DNA of 64,000 nt, taken from the NCBI RefSeq assembly GCF_026241095.1, contig NZ_JAPFGB010000007.1, positions 245,915 to 309,914 of the forward strand. The letters are read 5' to 3'. Of this stretch, positions 16,832 to 24,759 are shown piece after piece (position 1 is the first letter of the stretch; each line of letters starts with the position of its first letter). Position numbers and translations under genes: made by a program. Origin of the DNA: Saccharopolyspora sp. NFXS83 (lineage in GTDB: Bacteria > Actinomycetota > Actinomycetes > Mycobacteriales > Pseudonocardiaceae). The notes under the pieces are model-generated. The model was not told the DNA's origin. It saw only the letters and a list, made by a program, of their open reading frames with translations, and did not search any database.

Positions 16832-16968
16832 TGCCGCCCGTCGGCAGCGGCGCCGAACACGTCGCGCCGACCCGTCCGCAGCAGAACCCGGACCGAGCGC
16901 GGCGCGTTCCGGGATCTCCTGACCACACCACACCGGTCCCCGGACCGGGCGGGTAGAGGAGAACACCC

Positions 16969-17964
16969 TTGACGACGAAACCGATCCGATGGGCGGCGCT
17001 GGCGGCCGGCCTGCTGGTGCTGCCGTTCACCGGCGGCCCCGCGGCCGAGGCCGCGCCCGGCGAACTCCGCTCCGCGCCGTACTACATGCCGCTGGACAAC
17101 GCCCCGCAGGACATCACCGAGGCGATCGAGGCCAGCGGCCAGAAGGACTACATCTTCGCCTTCGTGCTCGCACCCGACGCCGGTAGCTGCACCCCCACCT
17201 GGGACGGCAAACCGGGCCAGGAGGTCGAGACCGACACCGCGGTCAAGGCGAAGGCCGACGCCGTGCGCGCGGCGGGTGGCGACCTGTCGGTGTCCTTCGG
17301 CGGTTACAACGGCATCGACCTCGGTGCCGCCTGCCCGGACTCCGCCTCGCTCGCGGGCGCCTACCAGCAAGTGATCGACAAGTACGGGCTCACCCACATC
17401 GACCTCGACGTCGAAGGCGACGACCTCGGCGACGTGCCGGGCGAGACCAAGCGCTTCGAGGCGATCAAGACGCTCAAGCAGAACAACCCCGAGCTGCACG
17501 TCACGCTGACGCTGCCGACCACCACCATCGGGCTCAACGACGCGGGCAAGGCGGAGATCCAGCGCGCCAAGGACATCGGCGCCGAGATCGACCTGTACAA
17601 GGTCATGGACTTCGACTACGGCGGCCCCGCCGACGACATGGCCAACAGCGCGATCGGCGTGGCCGAGGCGGTCCACGAGCAGATCCGCGAACTGCACCCC
17701 GAGCTCGACGACGCCGCCGCCTACGCGCGCACCGGCGTCATCCTCATGAACGGGCACACCGACCAGCCCAGCGAGCTGTTCACCCAGGACACCTTCCGCG
17801 CGGTGCTCGACTACGCGAAGCAGCACCAGCTCGGCAGGCTCTCGTACTGGTCGATGAACCGGGACCGGGTCTGCACCGAGGACGGCGGCTGGGCCGACGG
17901 CAAGTGCAGCAGCGTCGAGCAGCAGCCGTACGAGTTCACCCAGATCTTCGCCGAATACCAGTGA
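16969..17964 (+). CDS. Secreted GH18 chitinase-like protein 1
   Basis: A 331-residue exported protein. The signal peptide is clear (KPIRWAALAAGLLVLPFTGG with likely cleavage after AEA near residue 28). The glycoside hydrolase 18 active-site strand reads HIDLDVE (residues 143-149); D145, D147 and E149 align with the DxDxE core, but the first Asp of the usual DGxDxDxE is replaced, as in the Pyrococcus ChiA-like subgroup. No chitin-binding module is present. TTG start, with GAGGAG upstream. Predicted role: extracellular hydrolysis of chitin or other GlcNAc polymers, consistent with the DasR-type operator. It is 17 bp from its tandem paralogue. Confidence 0.85.
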   Translation: MTTKPIRWAALAAGLLVLPFTGGPAAEAAPGELRSAPYYMPLDNAPQDITEAIEASGQKDYIFAFVLAPDAGSCTPTWDGKPGQEVETDTAVKAKADAVRAAGGDLSVSFGGYNGIDLGAACPDSASLAGAYQQVIDKYGLTHIDLDVEGDDLGDVPGETKRFEAIKTLKQNNPELHVTLTLPTTTIGLNDAGKAEIQRAKDIGAEIDLYKVMDFDYGGPADDMANSAIGVAEAVHEQIRELHPELDDAAAYARTGVILMNGHTDQPSELFTQDTFRAVLDYAKQHQLGRLSYWSMNRDRVCTEDGGWADGKCSSVEQQPYEFTQIFAEYQ

Positions 17965-17981
17965 AACCAGGAGAATCGCAG

Positions 17982-18974
17982 ATGAAACCCCTGTCCAAGC
18001 TGGTGGCCGCGATCGCCGCCACCACGGTGCTCCCGCTGTCCGCGGTCTCCGCGGGCGCCGCCGAACCGGCCCCGGCCGCACCTCCCGCGCCGCAGGCACC
18101 GGCCGCGGAGATGAAGGTCGCGCCGTACATCGACATCACCCAGGACAAGCCCACGCTCGCCGAGGTCGCGACCGCCACCGGGCAGAAGAACTTCACGCTC
18201 GCCTTCGTGCTCGGCAGCGCCGCCGGGTGCACCCCCATGTGGGGCGGCGAGAAGGCGCTGGACGACCCGAGCATCGTCGGCCAGATCGACGAGCTCCGCG
18301 CGCAGGGCGGGGACGTCATCGTCGCCACCGGCGGCGCGATGGGCCCGTACCTGGAGAGCGTGTGCGGCAGCGCGGACGAACTCCTCGGCGCCTACAAGCA
18401 GATCCTCGACGTCACCGGCAGCAACCACCTCGACGTCGACGTCGAGGCGACCATCCCGGAGGACGTCGCCAACGAGGCGCTGGCGAAGTTGCAGGCCGAG
18501 CGCGGCACGAAGGTCAGCTACACGCTGCGCGTGCAGAGCGACGACACCGGGCTCGACCCGTACTCGCTGCAGGTGCTGCAGAGCGCCGCGAAGCACGGGG
18601 TCGACGTGCTGGTGAACCCGATGGCCATGGAGTTCGGCTCCACCAAGCCCTGGGGTGACGCGGTGATCGCGGCCTCCGAGAGCGTGCTGAAGCAGATGAA
18701 GGAGATCTGGCCGGACCTCAGCGACGCCGACCTGAAGGCCCGCCTCGGCGTGACCCCGATGATCGGCCGCAACTACAACGGCAACATCTTCACCCCGGAC
18801 AACGCCCGCCAGCTGCTGGACTGGGCCAACGCGAACCAGATCGGGCTGCTGTCGTTCTGGTCGGCGGGCCGCGACAACGGGAGCTGCCCCGGCGGCGCGG
18901 TCTCCCCGACGTGCAGCAGCATCGAGCAGGCGCCGTACGAGTTCACCAACATCGTCAAGGGATTCGGCGCCTGA
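17982..18974 (+). CDS. Secreted GH18 chitinase-like protein 2
   Basis: A 330-residue paralogue of the preceding gene (shared ATGQKNFTLAFVLGS-like block, CTPMWGG, C-terminal QAPYEFTNIVKGF versus QQPYEFTQIFAEY). The signal peptide covers about residues 1-27, followed by an Ala/Pro-rich linker (AEPAPAAPPAPQAPAAE). The active-site strand is HLDVDVE (149-155), retaining D151, D153 and E155. It lies in the same transcription unit, 17 bp downstream, with GGAG before its ATG, and ends at a strong terminator. The two may cut different polymers or ends; nothing in the sequence decides that. Confidence 0.84.
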   Translation: MKPLSKLVAAIAATTVLPLSAVSAGAAEPAPAAPPAPQAPAAEMKVAPYIDITQDKPTLAEVATATGQKNFTLAFVLGSAAGCTPMWGGEKALDDPSIVGQIDELRAQGGDVIVATGGAMGPYLESVCGSADELLGAYKQILDVTGSNHLDVDVEATIPEDVANEALAKLQAERGTKVSYTLRVQSDDTGLDPYSLQVLQSAAKHGVDVLVNPMAMEFGSTKPWGDAVIAASESVLKQMKEIWPDLSDADLKARLGVTPMIGRNYNGNIFTPDNARQLLDWANANQIGLLSFWSAGRDNGSCPGGAVSPTCSSIEQAPYEFTNIVKGFGA

Positions 18975-18990
18975 CCGACCCCGCGACCGC

Positions 18991-19024
18991 GAACGCCCCA
19001 TCCGGCCCGCCGGGTGGGGCGTTC
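18991..19024 (+). terminator. Terminator of the chitinase-like operon
   Basis: GAACGCCCCA pairs perfectly with TGGGGCGTTC around a GC-rich 14-nt loop that can itself pair (CCGG/CCGG), starting 17 nt after the stop. Confidence 0.8.
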
Positions 19025-19142
19025 TCCTCGTGCGGCCCCGCGGAGCCCCGGAGCGCGTCCTTCGAACTTCCGCTCCGGCGTTCCCCCGGGTCGTTCGTGG
19101 CGTCCTGTCAGCGGCGACCGCCCGGACACCGGCACGGCTGCG

Positions 19143-19229
19143 GGTTCTCAGCGAACTCCTCGCGAGGACCGCGATTTCGCTCGGACGTGCATCAGGAATC
19201 GATCCCGGCGAGAAGGCCGCGGAGGTTCC
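19143..19229 (+). repeat. Dispersed hairpin repeat, copy A
   Basis: Left arm GGTTCTCAGCGAACTCCTCG, right arm GCGAGAAGGCCGCGGAGGTT: complementary at most but not all positions. Conserved landmarks shared with the other copies are CTCGCGAGGAC followed by SGCGATTTCGC on the left and ATCGATCCCGG-CGAG on the right. About 45 bp of upstream flank (AGCGGCGACCGCCCG ... ACCGGCAC) is also shared with copy B. It lies between the chitinase terminator and the 3' end of the ABC exporter operon. Confidence 0.75.
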
Positions 19230-19259
19230 ACCGCCACGCAGAACGAGCTCACCAAGTCC

Positions 19260-21104
19260 TCAGCCGCCCTCCGGCGCGGCCGGACCGGTGAACTGGGCAG
19301 AGTGCAGCGCCGCGTACGCCCCACCGGCGGCGATCAGCCCGTCGTGCGAGCCCTGCTCGATGATCGCGCCACCGTCCATGACCAGGATCGTGTCGGCGTC
19401 GCGGATCGTGGACAGCCGGTGCGCGATGACGAACGCGGTGCGCCCGGTGCGCAACGTGGCCATCGCGCGCTGGATCAGCGCCTCGGTCCGGGTGTCGACG
19501 GAACTGGTCGCCTCGTCGAGCACGAGGATCGACGGGTCGGCGAGGAACGCCCGCGCGATCGTGATCAGCTGCTTCTCCCCCGCGCTGACACCGGTGCCCT
19601 CGTCGTCCAGGACGGTGTCGTAGCCGTCCGGCAAGCTGCGGGCGAAGTGGTCGACGTGCGCGGCCTTGGCGGCCTCGACGACCTCCTCGCGGGTCGCGTC
19701 CTGCTTGCCGTAGGCGATGTTCTCCGCGATGGTGCCGCCGAACAGCCAGGTGTCCTGCAGGACCATGCCGGTCGCGGCGCGCAACCGCTCCCTGGACATC
19801 GTGCGGGTGTCGACGCCGTCCAGGGTGATCCGGCCCGCGCTGATCTCGTAGAACCGCATCAGCAGGTTGACCAGGGTGCTCTTGCCCGCCCCGGTGGGGC
19901 CGACGATGGCGACCGTGTCGCCCGGCTCGGCGATCAGCGAGAGATCGTCGATCAGCGGCTCGTCCTGCTGGTAGCGGAACGCCACGTGCTCGAACGCGAC
20001 CCGGCCGCGCGGGCGGTCGGAGGCGGGAGCGTCGTCGGGCGACGGTTCCTGCTCGGGCGCGTCGAGGAAGTCGAAGACCCGCTCCGCCGAAGCGAGTCCG
20101 GACTGCAGGAGCGCGGCCATGCTCGCCACCTGCGTCAGCGGCTGGCTGAACTGCCGGGAGTACTGCACGAACGCCTGCACGTCCCCGACCGACAGCGCGC
20201 CGGACGCGACGCGGAGCCCACCGACCACCGCGACCAGCAGGTAGTTCAGGTTGCTCAGGAACATCATGCTCGGCTGGATCAGCCCCGACAGGAACTGGGC
20301 GCGGAACCCGGCCGTCGCCAACTCCTCGTTGCGCGCCCGGAAGGTCTCGGCCGCGTCCTGCTGGCGGCCGAACGCCTTGATGGTGGAGTGCCCGGTGTAC
20401 ATCTCCTCGATGTGCCCGTTGAGCTCGCCGGTGCTCTTCCACTGCGCCGCGAACTGCGGCTGCGCCCGCTTGCCGATCCGGTACGTGACCAGCGCCGACA
20501 GCGGGATGCTCAGCAGCGCGAACAGCGCCAGCAGCCCGGAGATGGAGAACATCACCGCGAGCACGCCGAAGATGGTCAGCACCGAGACGACCACCTGCGA
20601 GAGCGTCTGCTGCAGCGACTGGCCCACGTTGTCGATGTCGTTGGTGACCCGGCTGAGCACCTCACCGCGGGACTGGCGGTCGAAGTGGCTCACCGGCAGC
20701 TTCGCGAGCTTCGCCTCCGCGTCCCGGCGCAACCGGCTCGCCGTGCGCTGCACGGCGCCGTTGGTCAGGCGGGCTTGTGCGACCCCGAACAAGCCGGAGG
20801 CGGCGTAGACCGCCAGTGCCACCAGCAGGACGGAACCGACCGCGGCGAAGTCGACGCCGCCGCCTCGGCCGGCGCCCGCGACGATCAGGTCGGTGGCCTG
20901 CCCGAGGTACTTGGGCCCGAGCACGCTCAGCGCCACGCTCACCACGGCCAGCAGCACCACGACGACCAGCAGCGGCCGTTCGGGGCCGAGCCGTCCGAGC
21001 AGCCGCCGTCCCGAGGCGACGAAGCCGGTGGGCCGGTTCCGGTCGGGCGGGCGCTGCGACGTGGTCCCCTCGCCGGTCGGGCGGGTCCGTGCGGGGGCGC
21101 TCAT
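19260..21104 (-). CDS. ABC exporter, permease-ATPase subunit 2 (consensus ATPase site)
   Basis: A 614-residue half-transporter: a polar N-terminal tail rich in Arg/Thr/Pro, six membrane helices (about 40-320), and a C-terminal ATPase domain with Walker A GPTGAGKST, Q-loop VLQDTWLFGGT, signature VSAGEKQ, Walker B ILVLDEATS and H-loop IAHRLSTI. The catalytic Glu after Walker B is present. Its ATG overlaps the upstream gene's stop (ATGA), so the two half-transporters are co-translated, as for heterodimeric multidrug/lipid exporters. It exports an unknown, probably hydrophobic, compound across the inner membrane. The frame continues open far upstream without being coding. Confidence 0.9.
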   Translation of the reverse strand: MSAPARTRPTGEGTTSQRPPDRNRPTGFVASGRRLLGRLGPERPLLVVVVLLAVVSVALSVLGPKYLGQATDLIVAGAGRGGGVDFAAVGSVLLVALAVYAASGLFGVAQARLTNGAVQRTASRLRRDAEAKLAKLPVSHFDRQSRGEVLSRVTNDIDNVGQSLQQTLSQVVVSVLTIFGVLAVMFSISGLLALFALLSIPLSALVTYRIGKRAQPQFAAQWKSTGELNGHIEEMYTGHSTIKAFGRQQDAAETFRARNEELATAGFRAQFLSGLIQPSMMFLSNLNYLLVAVVGGLRVASGALSVGDVQAFVQYSRQFSQPLTQVASMAALLQSGLASAERVFDFLDAPEQEPSPDDAPASDRPRGRVAFEHVAFRYQQDEPLIDDLSLIAEPGDTVAIVGPTGAGKSTLVNLLMRFYEISAGRITLDGVDTRTMSRERLRAATGMVLQDTWLFGGTIAENIAYGKQDATREEVVEAAKAAHVDHFARSLPDGYDTVLDDEGTGVSAGEKQLITIARAFLADPSILVLDEATSSVDTRTEALIQRAMATLRTGRTAFVIAHRLSTIRDADTILVMDGGAIIEQGSHDGLIAAGGAYAALHSAQFTGPAAPEGG

Positions 21105-22834
21105 GCCGCTTCCTCCTCGGTCAGCTGCGACAGGACGATCTCCCGGTAGGTCTCGTTGCCCTCCATCAGCTCCTGGTGGGTGCCCACCCCGACGAGCCGT
21201 CCCGCGTCGAGCACCAAGATGCGATCGGCGTCGCGGATCGTGTTGACCCGCTGGGCGACGATGACGACCGTCGCCTCCGCCGTCTCCTGCCGCAGCCCGG
21301 CCCGGACCTGCGCGTCGGTGGCGTAGTCCAGCGCGGAGAACGAGTCGTCGAACAGGTGGATCTCGGGGCGCCGCACCAGTGCCCTGGCGATGGCGAGCCG
21401 CTGGCGCTGGCCGCCGGAGACGTTGCTGCCGCCTTGGGACAGCGGGGCGTCGAGCCCGCCGGGCAGCCGGCGCACGAACTCGGCGGCCTGCGCGATCTCC
21501 AGCGCGTGCCAGAGGTCGTCGTCGGTGGCGTCCGGGTCGCCGTAGCGCAGGTTGCTCGCCACGGTGCCGGAGAACAGGTACGGGCGTTGCGGGACGACCG
21601 CGACGGTCCGGGTCAGCGTCGCCGGATCCAGGTCCCGGACGTCGACCCCGTCGATCAGGATCGTGCCGGTCGTGGCGTCGGACAACCGGGGGATCAGGTT
21701 GATCAGGGTGCTCTTGCCGCTGCCGGTGCTGCCGATGATCGCCGTGGTCTCGCCGGGCCGGGCGTGGAAGTCGATGCCTTGCAGCACCGGTTCCTCCGCG
21801 CCCGGGTAGCGGAAGCCGACGTCGCGCAGTTCCAGGTGGCCGCGCCGGTGGAGTTCCCGGACGGGGCGCCTCGGCGGGCGGACCGTGCTCTCGGTGTCGA
21901 GCACTTCCTGGATGCGTTCGGCGCACACCTCGGCGCGCGGGATCATCATGAACATGAACGTCGCCATCATCACCGACATGAGGATCTGCATCAGGTAGCT
22001 CAGGAAGGCGACGAGCGCGCCGACCTGCATCGCGCCGGAATCGATGCGCCCGGCGGCGAACCAGGTCACGGCCACGCTGGACACGTTCACCACGATCATC
22101 ACCGTGGGGAACATCAGCGCCATCAGGTTCCCGACGCGCAGCGCGGTGCCGGTCAGCTCGGCGTTCGCCTCGCCGAACCGGCGCTGCTCGTGGACGTCCT
22201 TGTTGAACGCGCGGATGACCTGCAACCCGTTGATCTGCTCGCGCAGGATGCGGTTGACGGTGTCGATGCGCACCTGCATGGCGCGGAACAGCGGGCGCAA
22301 CCGGGCGACGAGCAGCGCGATCAGCACGCCCAGCAGCGGCACGACCACCACGAGCAGGCCGGAGAGCACCGCGTCCTGGTCCAGCGCCAGCACGATCCCG
22401 CCGACGCACATGATCGGCGCCGTGATCATCAGCGTGAAGGTGACCAGCACCAGCATCTGGATCTGCTGGACGTCGTTGGTCGTGCGGGTGATCAGCGACG
22501 GCGCCCCGAAACGCCCCACCTCGCGCGCGGAGAAGGACTGCACCTGGTCGAACACCGAGGCGCGCAGGTCGCGGCCGAGCGCCGTCGCGGTCCGGGCGCC
22601 GAAGCCGACGGCGCCGATCGCGCAGATCAGCTGCACCGCCGCCACGACGAGCATGACGCCGCCGACGCGCAGGATGTGGCCTTGGTCGCCGGTGAGCACG
22701 CCGTTGTCGATGATGTCGGCGTTCAGCGCGGGCAGGTACAGCGTGGCGACCGTCTGGACCAGCTGGAGCACCACCAGCGCGATGATCGGCAACGCGTAGG
22801 GCCGCAGGTGGGCCCGCAGTAATCGGAGCAGCAC
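21101..22834 (-). CDS. ABC exporter, permease-ATPase subunit 1 (degenerate ATPase site)
   Basis: A 577-residue half-transporter partner of the following gene: six membrane helices in residues 10-300, then an ATPase domain with Walker A GSTGSGKST, signature NVSGGQRQR, and Walker B IHLFDDS. The residue after the Walker B aspartate is Asp instead of the catalytic Glu, and the H-loop position reads VAQRVNTI with Gln instead of His. These losses mark the non-hydrolysing site of asymmetric heterodimers (TM287/288- or BmrCD-like). The GTG start is supported by AGAGGGA. It is probably transcribed from the region around 22895-22918. Confidence 0.9.
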   Translation of the reverse strand: MLLRLLRAHLRPYALPIIALVVLQLVQTVATLYLPALNADIIDNGVLTGDQGHILRVGGVMLVVAAVQLICAIGAVGFGARTATALGRDLRASVFDQVQSFSAREVGRFGAPSLITRTTNDVQQIQMLVLVTFTLMITAPIMCVGGIVLALDQDAVLSGLLVVVVPLLGVLIALLVARLRPLFRAMQVRIDTVNRILREQINGLQVIRAFNKDVHEQRRFGEANAELTGTALRVGNLMALMFPTVMIVVNVSSVAVTWFAAGRIDSGAMQVGALVAFLSYLMQILMSVMMATFMFMMIPRAEVCAERIQEVLDTESTVRPPRRPVRELHRRGHLELRDVGFRYPGAEEPVLQGIDFHARPGETTAIIGSTGSGKSTLINLIPRLSDATTGTILIDGVDVRDLDPATLTRTVAVVPQRPYLFSGTVASNLRYGDPDATDDDLWHALEIAQAAEFVRRLPGGLDAPLSQGGSNVSGGQRQRLAIARALVRRPEIHLFDDSFSALDYATDAQVRAGLRQETAEATVVIVAQRVNTIRDADRILVLDAGRLVGVGTHQELMEGNETYREIVLSQLTEEEAA

Positions 22835-22894
22835 GCGATCCCTCTGCGGAAGTCGGGGAGACCTCCGCGGACGGCGAAGGACCACCGGCCAGCT

Positions 22895-22918
22895 TAACCG
22901 TTGTTCGACGTGCGGTTA
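22895..22918. promoter_or_regulatory. Candidate operator upstream of the ABC exporter
   Basis: TAACCG and CGGTTA form a perfect 6-bp inverted repeat with a 12-bp spacer, centred about 70 bp before the exporter start. The geometry suits a dimeric TetR/MarR-type protein, but no regulator gene is adjacent. Confidence 0.35.
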
Positions 22919-22997
22919 CGCCGTTCGACCTCGGCCCTCGGGGCCGGGCGGGCGTTGTGCGCACGTTGTGCGCTGGTGTCCGAATGGCGCGGCCTCG

Positions 22998-23074
22998 GCG
23001 GGATTCTCGCTGCGGGACCAGTTCCCCAGTGGCTCCGCCGCGAGGGGAAGTGCTGTCCCCCGCGAGAATCCCGC
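22998..23074 (-). repeat. Dispersed hairpin repeat, copy D
   Basis: Arms GCGGGATTCTCGC and GCGAGAATCCCGC are perfectly complementary over 13 bp. Read on the minus strand it follows the family order: TCTCGCGGGGGACAGC on the 5' side and TCCCGCAGCGAG on the 3' side. The loop contains AGTGGCTCCGCCGCGAGG, shared with copy E and absent from A-C. It lies between the starts of the divergent ABC exporter and SLC13 genes. Confidence 0.8.
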
Positions 23075-23234
23075 TGCGAACCCGCGGGTGGTTCCACCGC
23101 TCTGGTGGTCGGTGCTCATCGATTCCGCCGTTTTGACAAGACCGGAGGGCTCGCCTGCTTCGTCCCCGCGCACATGAGGTCGTCCTCATCGAAAGTTCAC
23201 GGTGCGCTCAGCCTGGGCGTCGAAGGTTCACCCC

Positions 23235-24737
23235 ATGGACGCCGAGCGGGATACCGAACCGGTGCGCACGGACTACGCGACGCGGCCGATGCGCGCCGCC
23301 GGTCTCGCGCCGGAACCGCAGTCGGGCAACGGCTGGGCGATCGTGTTCACCCTGGTCGCGCTCGGCGCGCTGGGGGTGCTGGCGGTCATTCCGGGCACGC
23401 TCGGCGGGCCCGGTGAGCTCGGATGGCACGGCCTGCTGACGTTCTTGGTGTTCGCGGTGGCGGTCGGCGGCTGGATGAGTTCCCGGCTCGACGACACGTT
23501 CGTCGCGGTGGCCGCGGCCGTGCTGCTGGTCGTGTTCGGGGTGCTGGATTCCGAGGACGTGTTCGAGCCGCTCGGCGAGGACCAGATCTGGCTGCTGATC
23601 GCGGCGTTCATCCTGGCCGCCGGGATCAACGCGACCGGGCTGCCCGCCCGGCTGTCGGTCGCGCTCGTGGCCCGCGCCCGCCGGCCTCGCGGGCTGTTCC
23701 ACCTGATCACCGCTTCGCTCGTGATCACCGCTCTGCTGGTGCCGAGCACCAGCGGGCGGGCGGCGCTGGTGCTGCCCTTCTACCTCACCTTGGCCGCGGC
23801 GTTCGCGGCGCGGGAACGGCTGGTCCGAGCGCTCGCGGTGCTGTTCCCGACCGTGGTGCTGCTCTCGGCCGTCGCCAGCCTCGTCGGGGCCGGCGCGCAC
23901 CTGGTGACCAGCGAGATCCTCGCGAGCACCGTCGACGTGCGCATCGGGTTCGCGCAGTGGTTGTGGTGGGGGTTGCCGTTCGCGGTGGCGAGTTCGCACT
24001 TGGCCGCCGAGGTCGTGCTGGCGCTGTTCACCCGCCACGCCGATCGCCGCGCCCCGCTGCGGGTCGACGCCGAGGCGCTGCGCGCGCAGCTGGAGGTTCC
24101 GGATCGGATGCGGCGCGACGAGATCCGCGCGGCGGCGCTGCTGGGCGTCGTGGTGCTGCTGTGGAGCACCGAGCCGCTGCACGGCCTGTCCCCCGCCCTC
24201 GTCGCGCTCGGCGGCGCGGTGCTGATCACCTCGCCGCGGCTCGGAACGGTGCGCTTCGGCGCGGCGCTGTCCGAGATCCCCTGGTCGTTGCTGCTGTTCA
24301 TGGCCGCCACCGGCGCGCTCGGTACCGGGTTGACCGAGTCGGGCGCCGCCCAGTGGGCCGTGACGAGCTTCCTGAGCGGGGCGCCGCGCTCGACGGTGCT
24401 GCTGACCGTGGTGGTGCTCAGCGTCGCCGCGCACCTGGTGGTGCAGTCCCGCTCGGCGCGGTCCTCGGTGCTGATCCCGCTCGTCGTGCCCGCCGCGCTC
24501 GCCGTCGGCATGAACCCGGTGGCGCTGGCGTTCGCCTCGACGGCCGCGGCGGGTTTCTGCCACACCCTGCCGTCGTCGGCGAAGCCGGTCGCGATGTTCG
24601 CCCGGATCGAGCAGGCGCCGACCTTCGCCCCGCGCGATCTGCTGAAGCTCTCCGCGCTGCTCGGACCGGTGATGGTCGTGCTGGTCCTGCTGTTCACCCG
24701 CTTCGTCTGGCCGCCGCTCGGCCTGCACCTCGACTGA
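23235..24737 (+). CDS. SLC13-type (DASS-like) anion permease
   Basis: A 500-residue polytopic membrane protein with about 12 hydrophobic stretches; the first follows a polar N-terminus at residue 35. Signatures include a helical hairpin with VPSTSGRAALVLPFYL (compare the SNT motif of DASS permeases) and a second-half counterpart SAHLVVQSRSARSSVLIPLV. GCHT/SSAKP-type turns near the C-terminus (AAGFCHTLPSSAKPVAMF) also fit. This class carries di- and tricarboxylates or sulfate with sodium. It is 22 bp upstream of glycerate kinase, so glycerate or a related hydroxy acid is a reasonable substrate (inference). Confidence 0.8.
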   Translation: MDAERDTEPVRTDYATRPMRAAGLAPEPQSGNGWAIVFTLVALGALGVLAVIPGTLGGPGELGWHGLLTFLVFAVAVGGWMSSRLDDTFVAVAAAVLLVVFGVLDSEDVFEPLGEDQIWLLIAAFILAAGINATGLPARLSVALVARARRPRGLFHLITASLVITALLVPSTSGRAALVLPFYLTLAAAFAARERLVRALAVLFPTVVLLSAVASLVGAGAHLVTSEILASTVDVRIGFAQWLWWGLPFAVASSHLAAEVVLALFTRHADRRAPLRVDAEALRAQLEVPDRMRRDEIRAAALLGVVVLLWSTEPLHGLSPALVALGGAVLITSPRLGTVRFGAALSEIPWSLLLFMAATGALGTGLTESGAAQWAVTSFLSGAPRSTVLLTVVVLSVAAHLVVQSRSARSSVLIPLVVPAALAVGMNPVALAFASTAAAGFCHTLPSSAKPVAMFARIEQAPTFAPRDLLKLSALLGPVMVVLVLLFTRFVWPPLGLHLD

Positions 24738-24759
24738 CAAGTCCACAATGGAGGAAACC

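Larger units (their letters stand above)
16465..16968. other. Non-coding region upstream of chitinase-like genes
   Basis: About 500 bp with no convincing gene. It holds a dyad GTCCATCGTGGAC at 16487-16499 just after the SDR stop (a similar one occurs at 56014-56026), somewhat AT-richer sequence around 16560-16620, a DasR-type palindrome at 16788-16803 and a consensus-like promoter at 16803-16831, leaving an untranslated leader of roughly 130 nt. Confidence 0.7.

Noticed and set aside
16406..16966. A 186-codon minus-strand frame in the chitinase promoter region.
   Set aside because: Biased Arg/Ser/Pro composition; covers the operator and promoter and has no homologous pattern.
21105..23189. 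In-frame extension of the ABC subunit 2 gene to give a 1309-residue protein.
   Set aside because: The added 695 residues are Arg/Pro-rich, lie antisense-frame to subunit 1's real coding frame and lack conserved motifs; ATGA overlap and a ribosome site mark the start at 21104.
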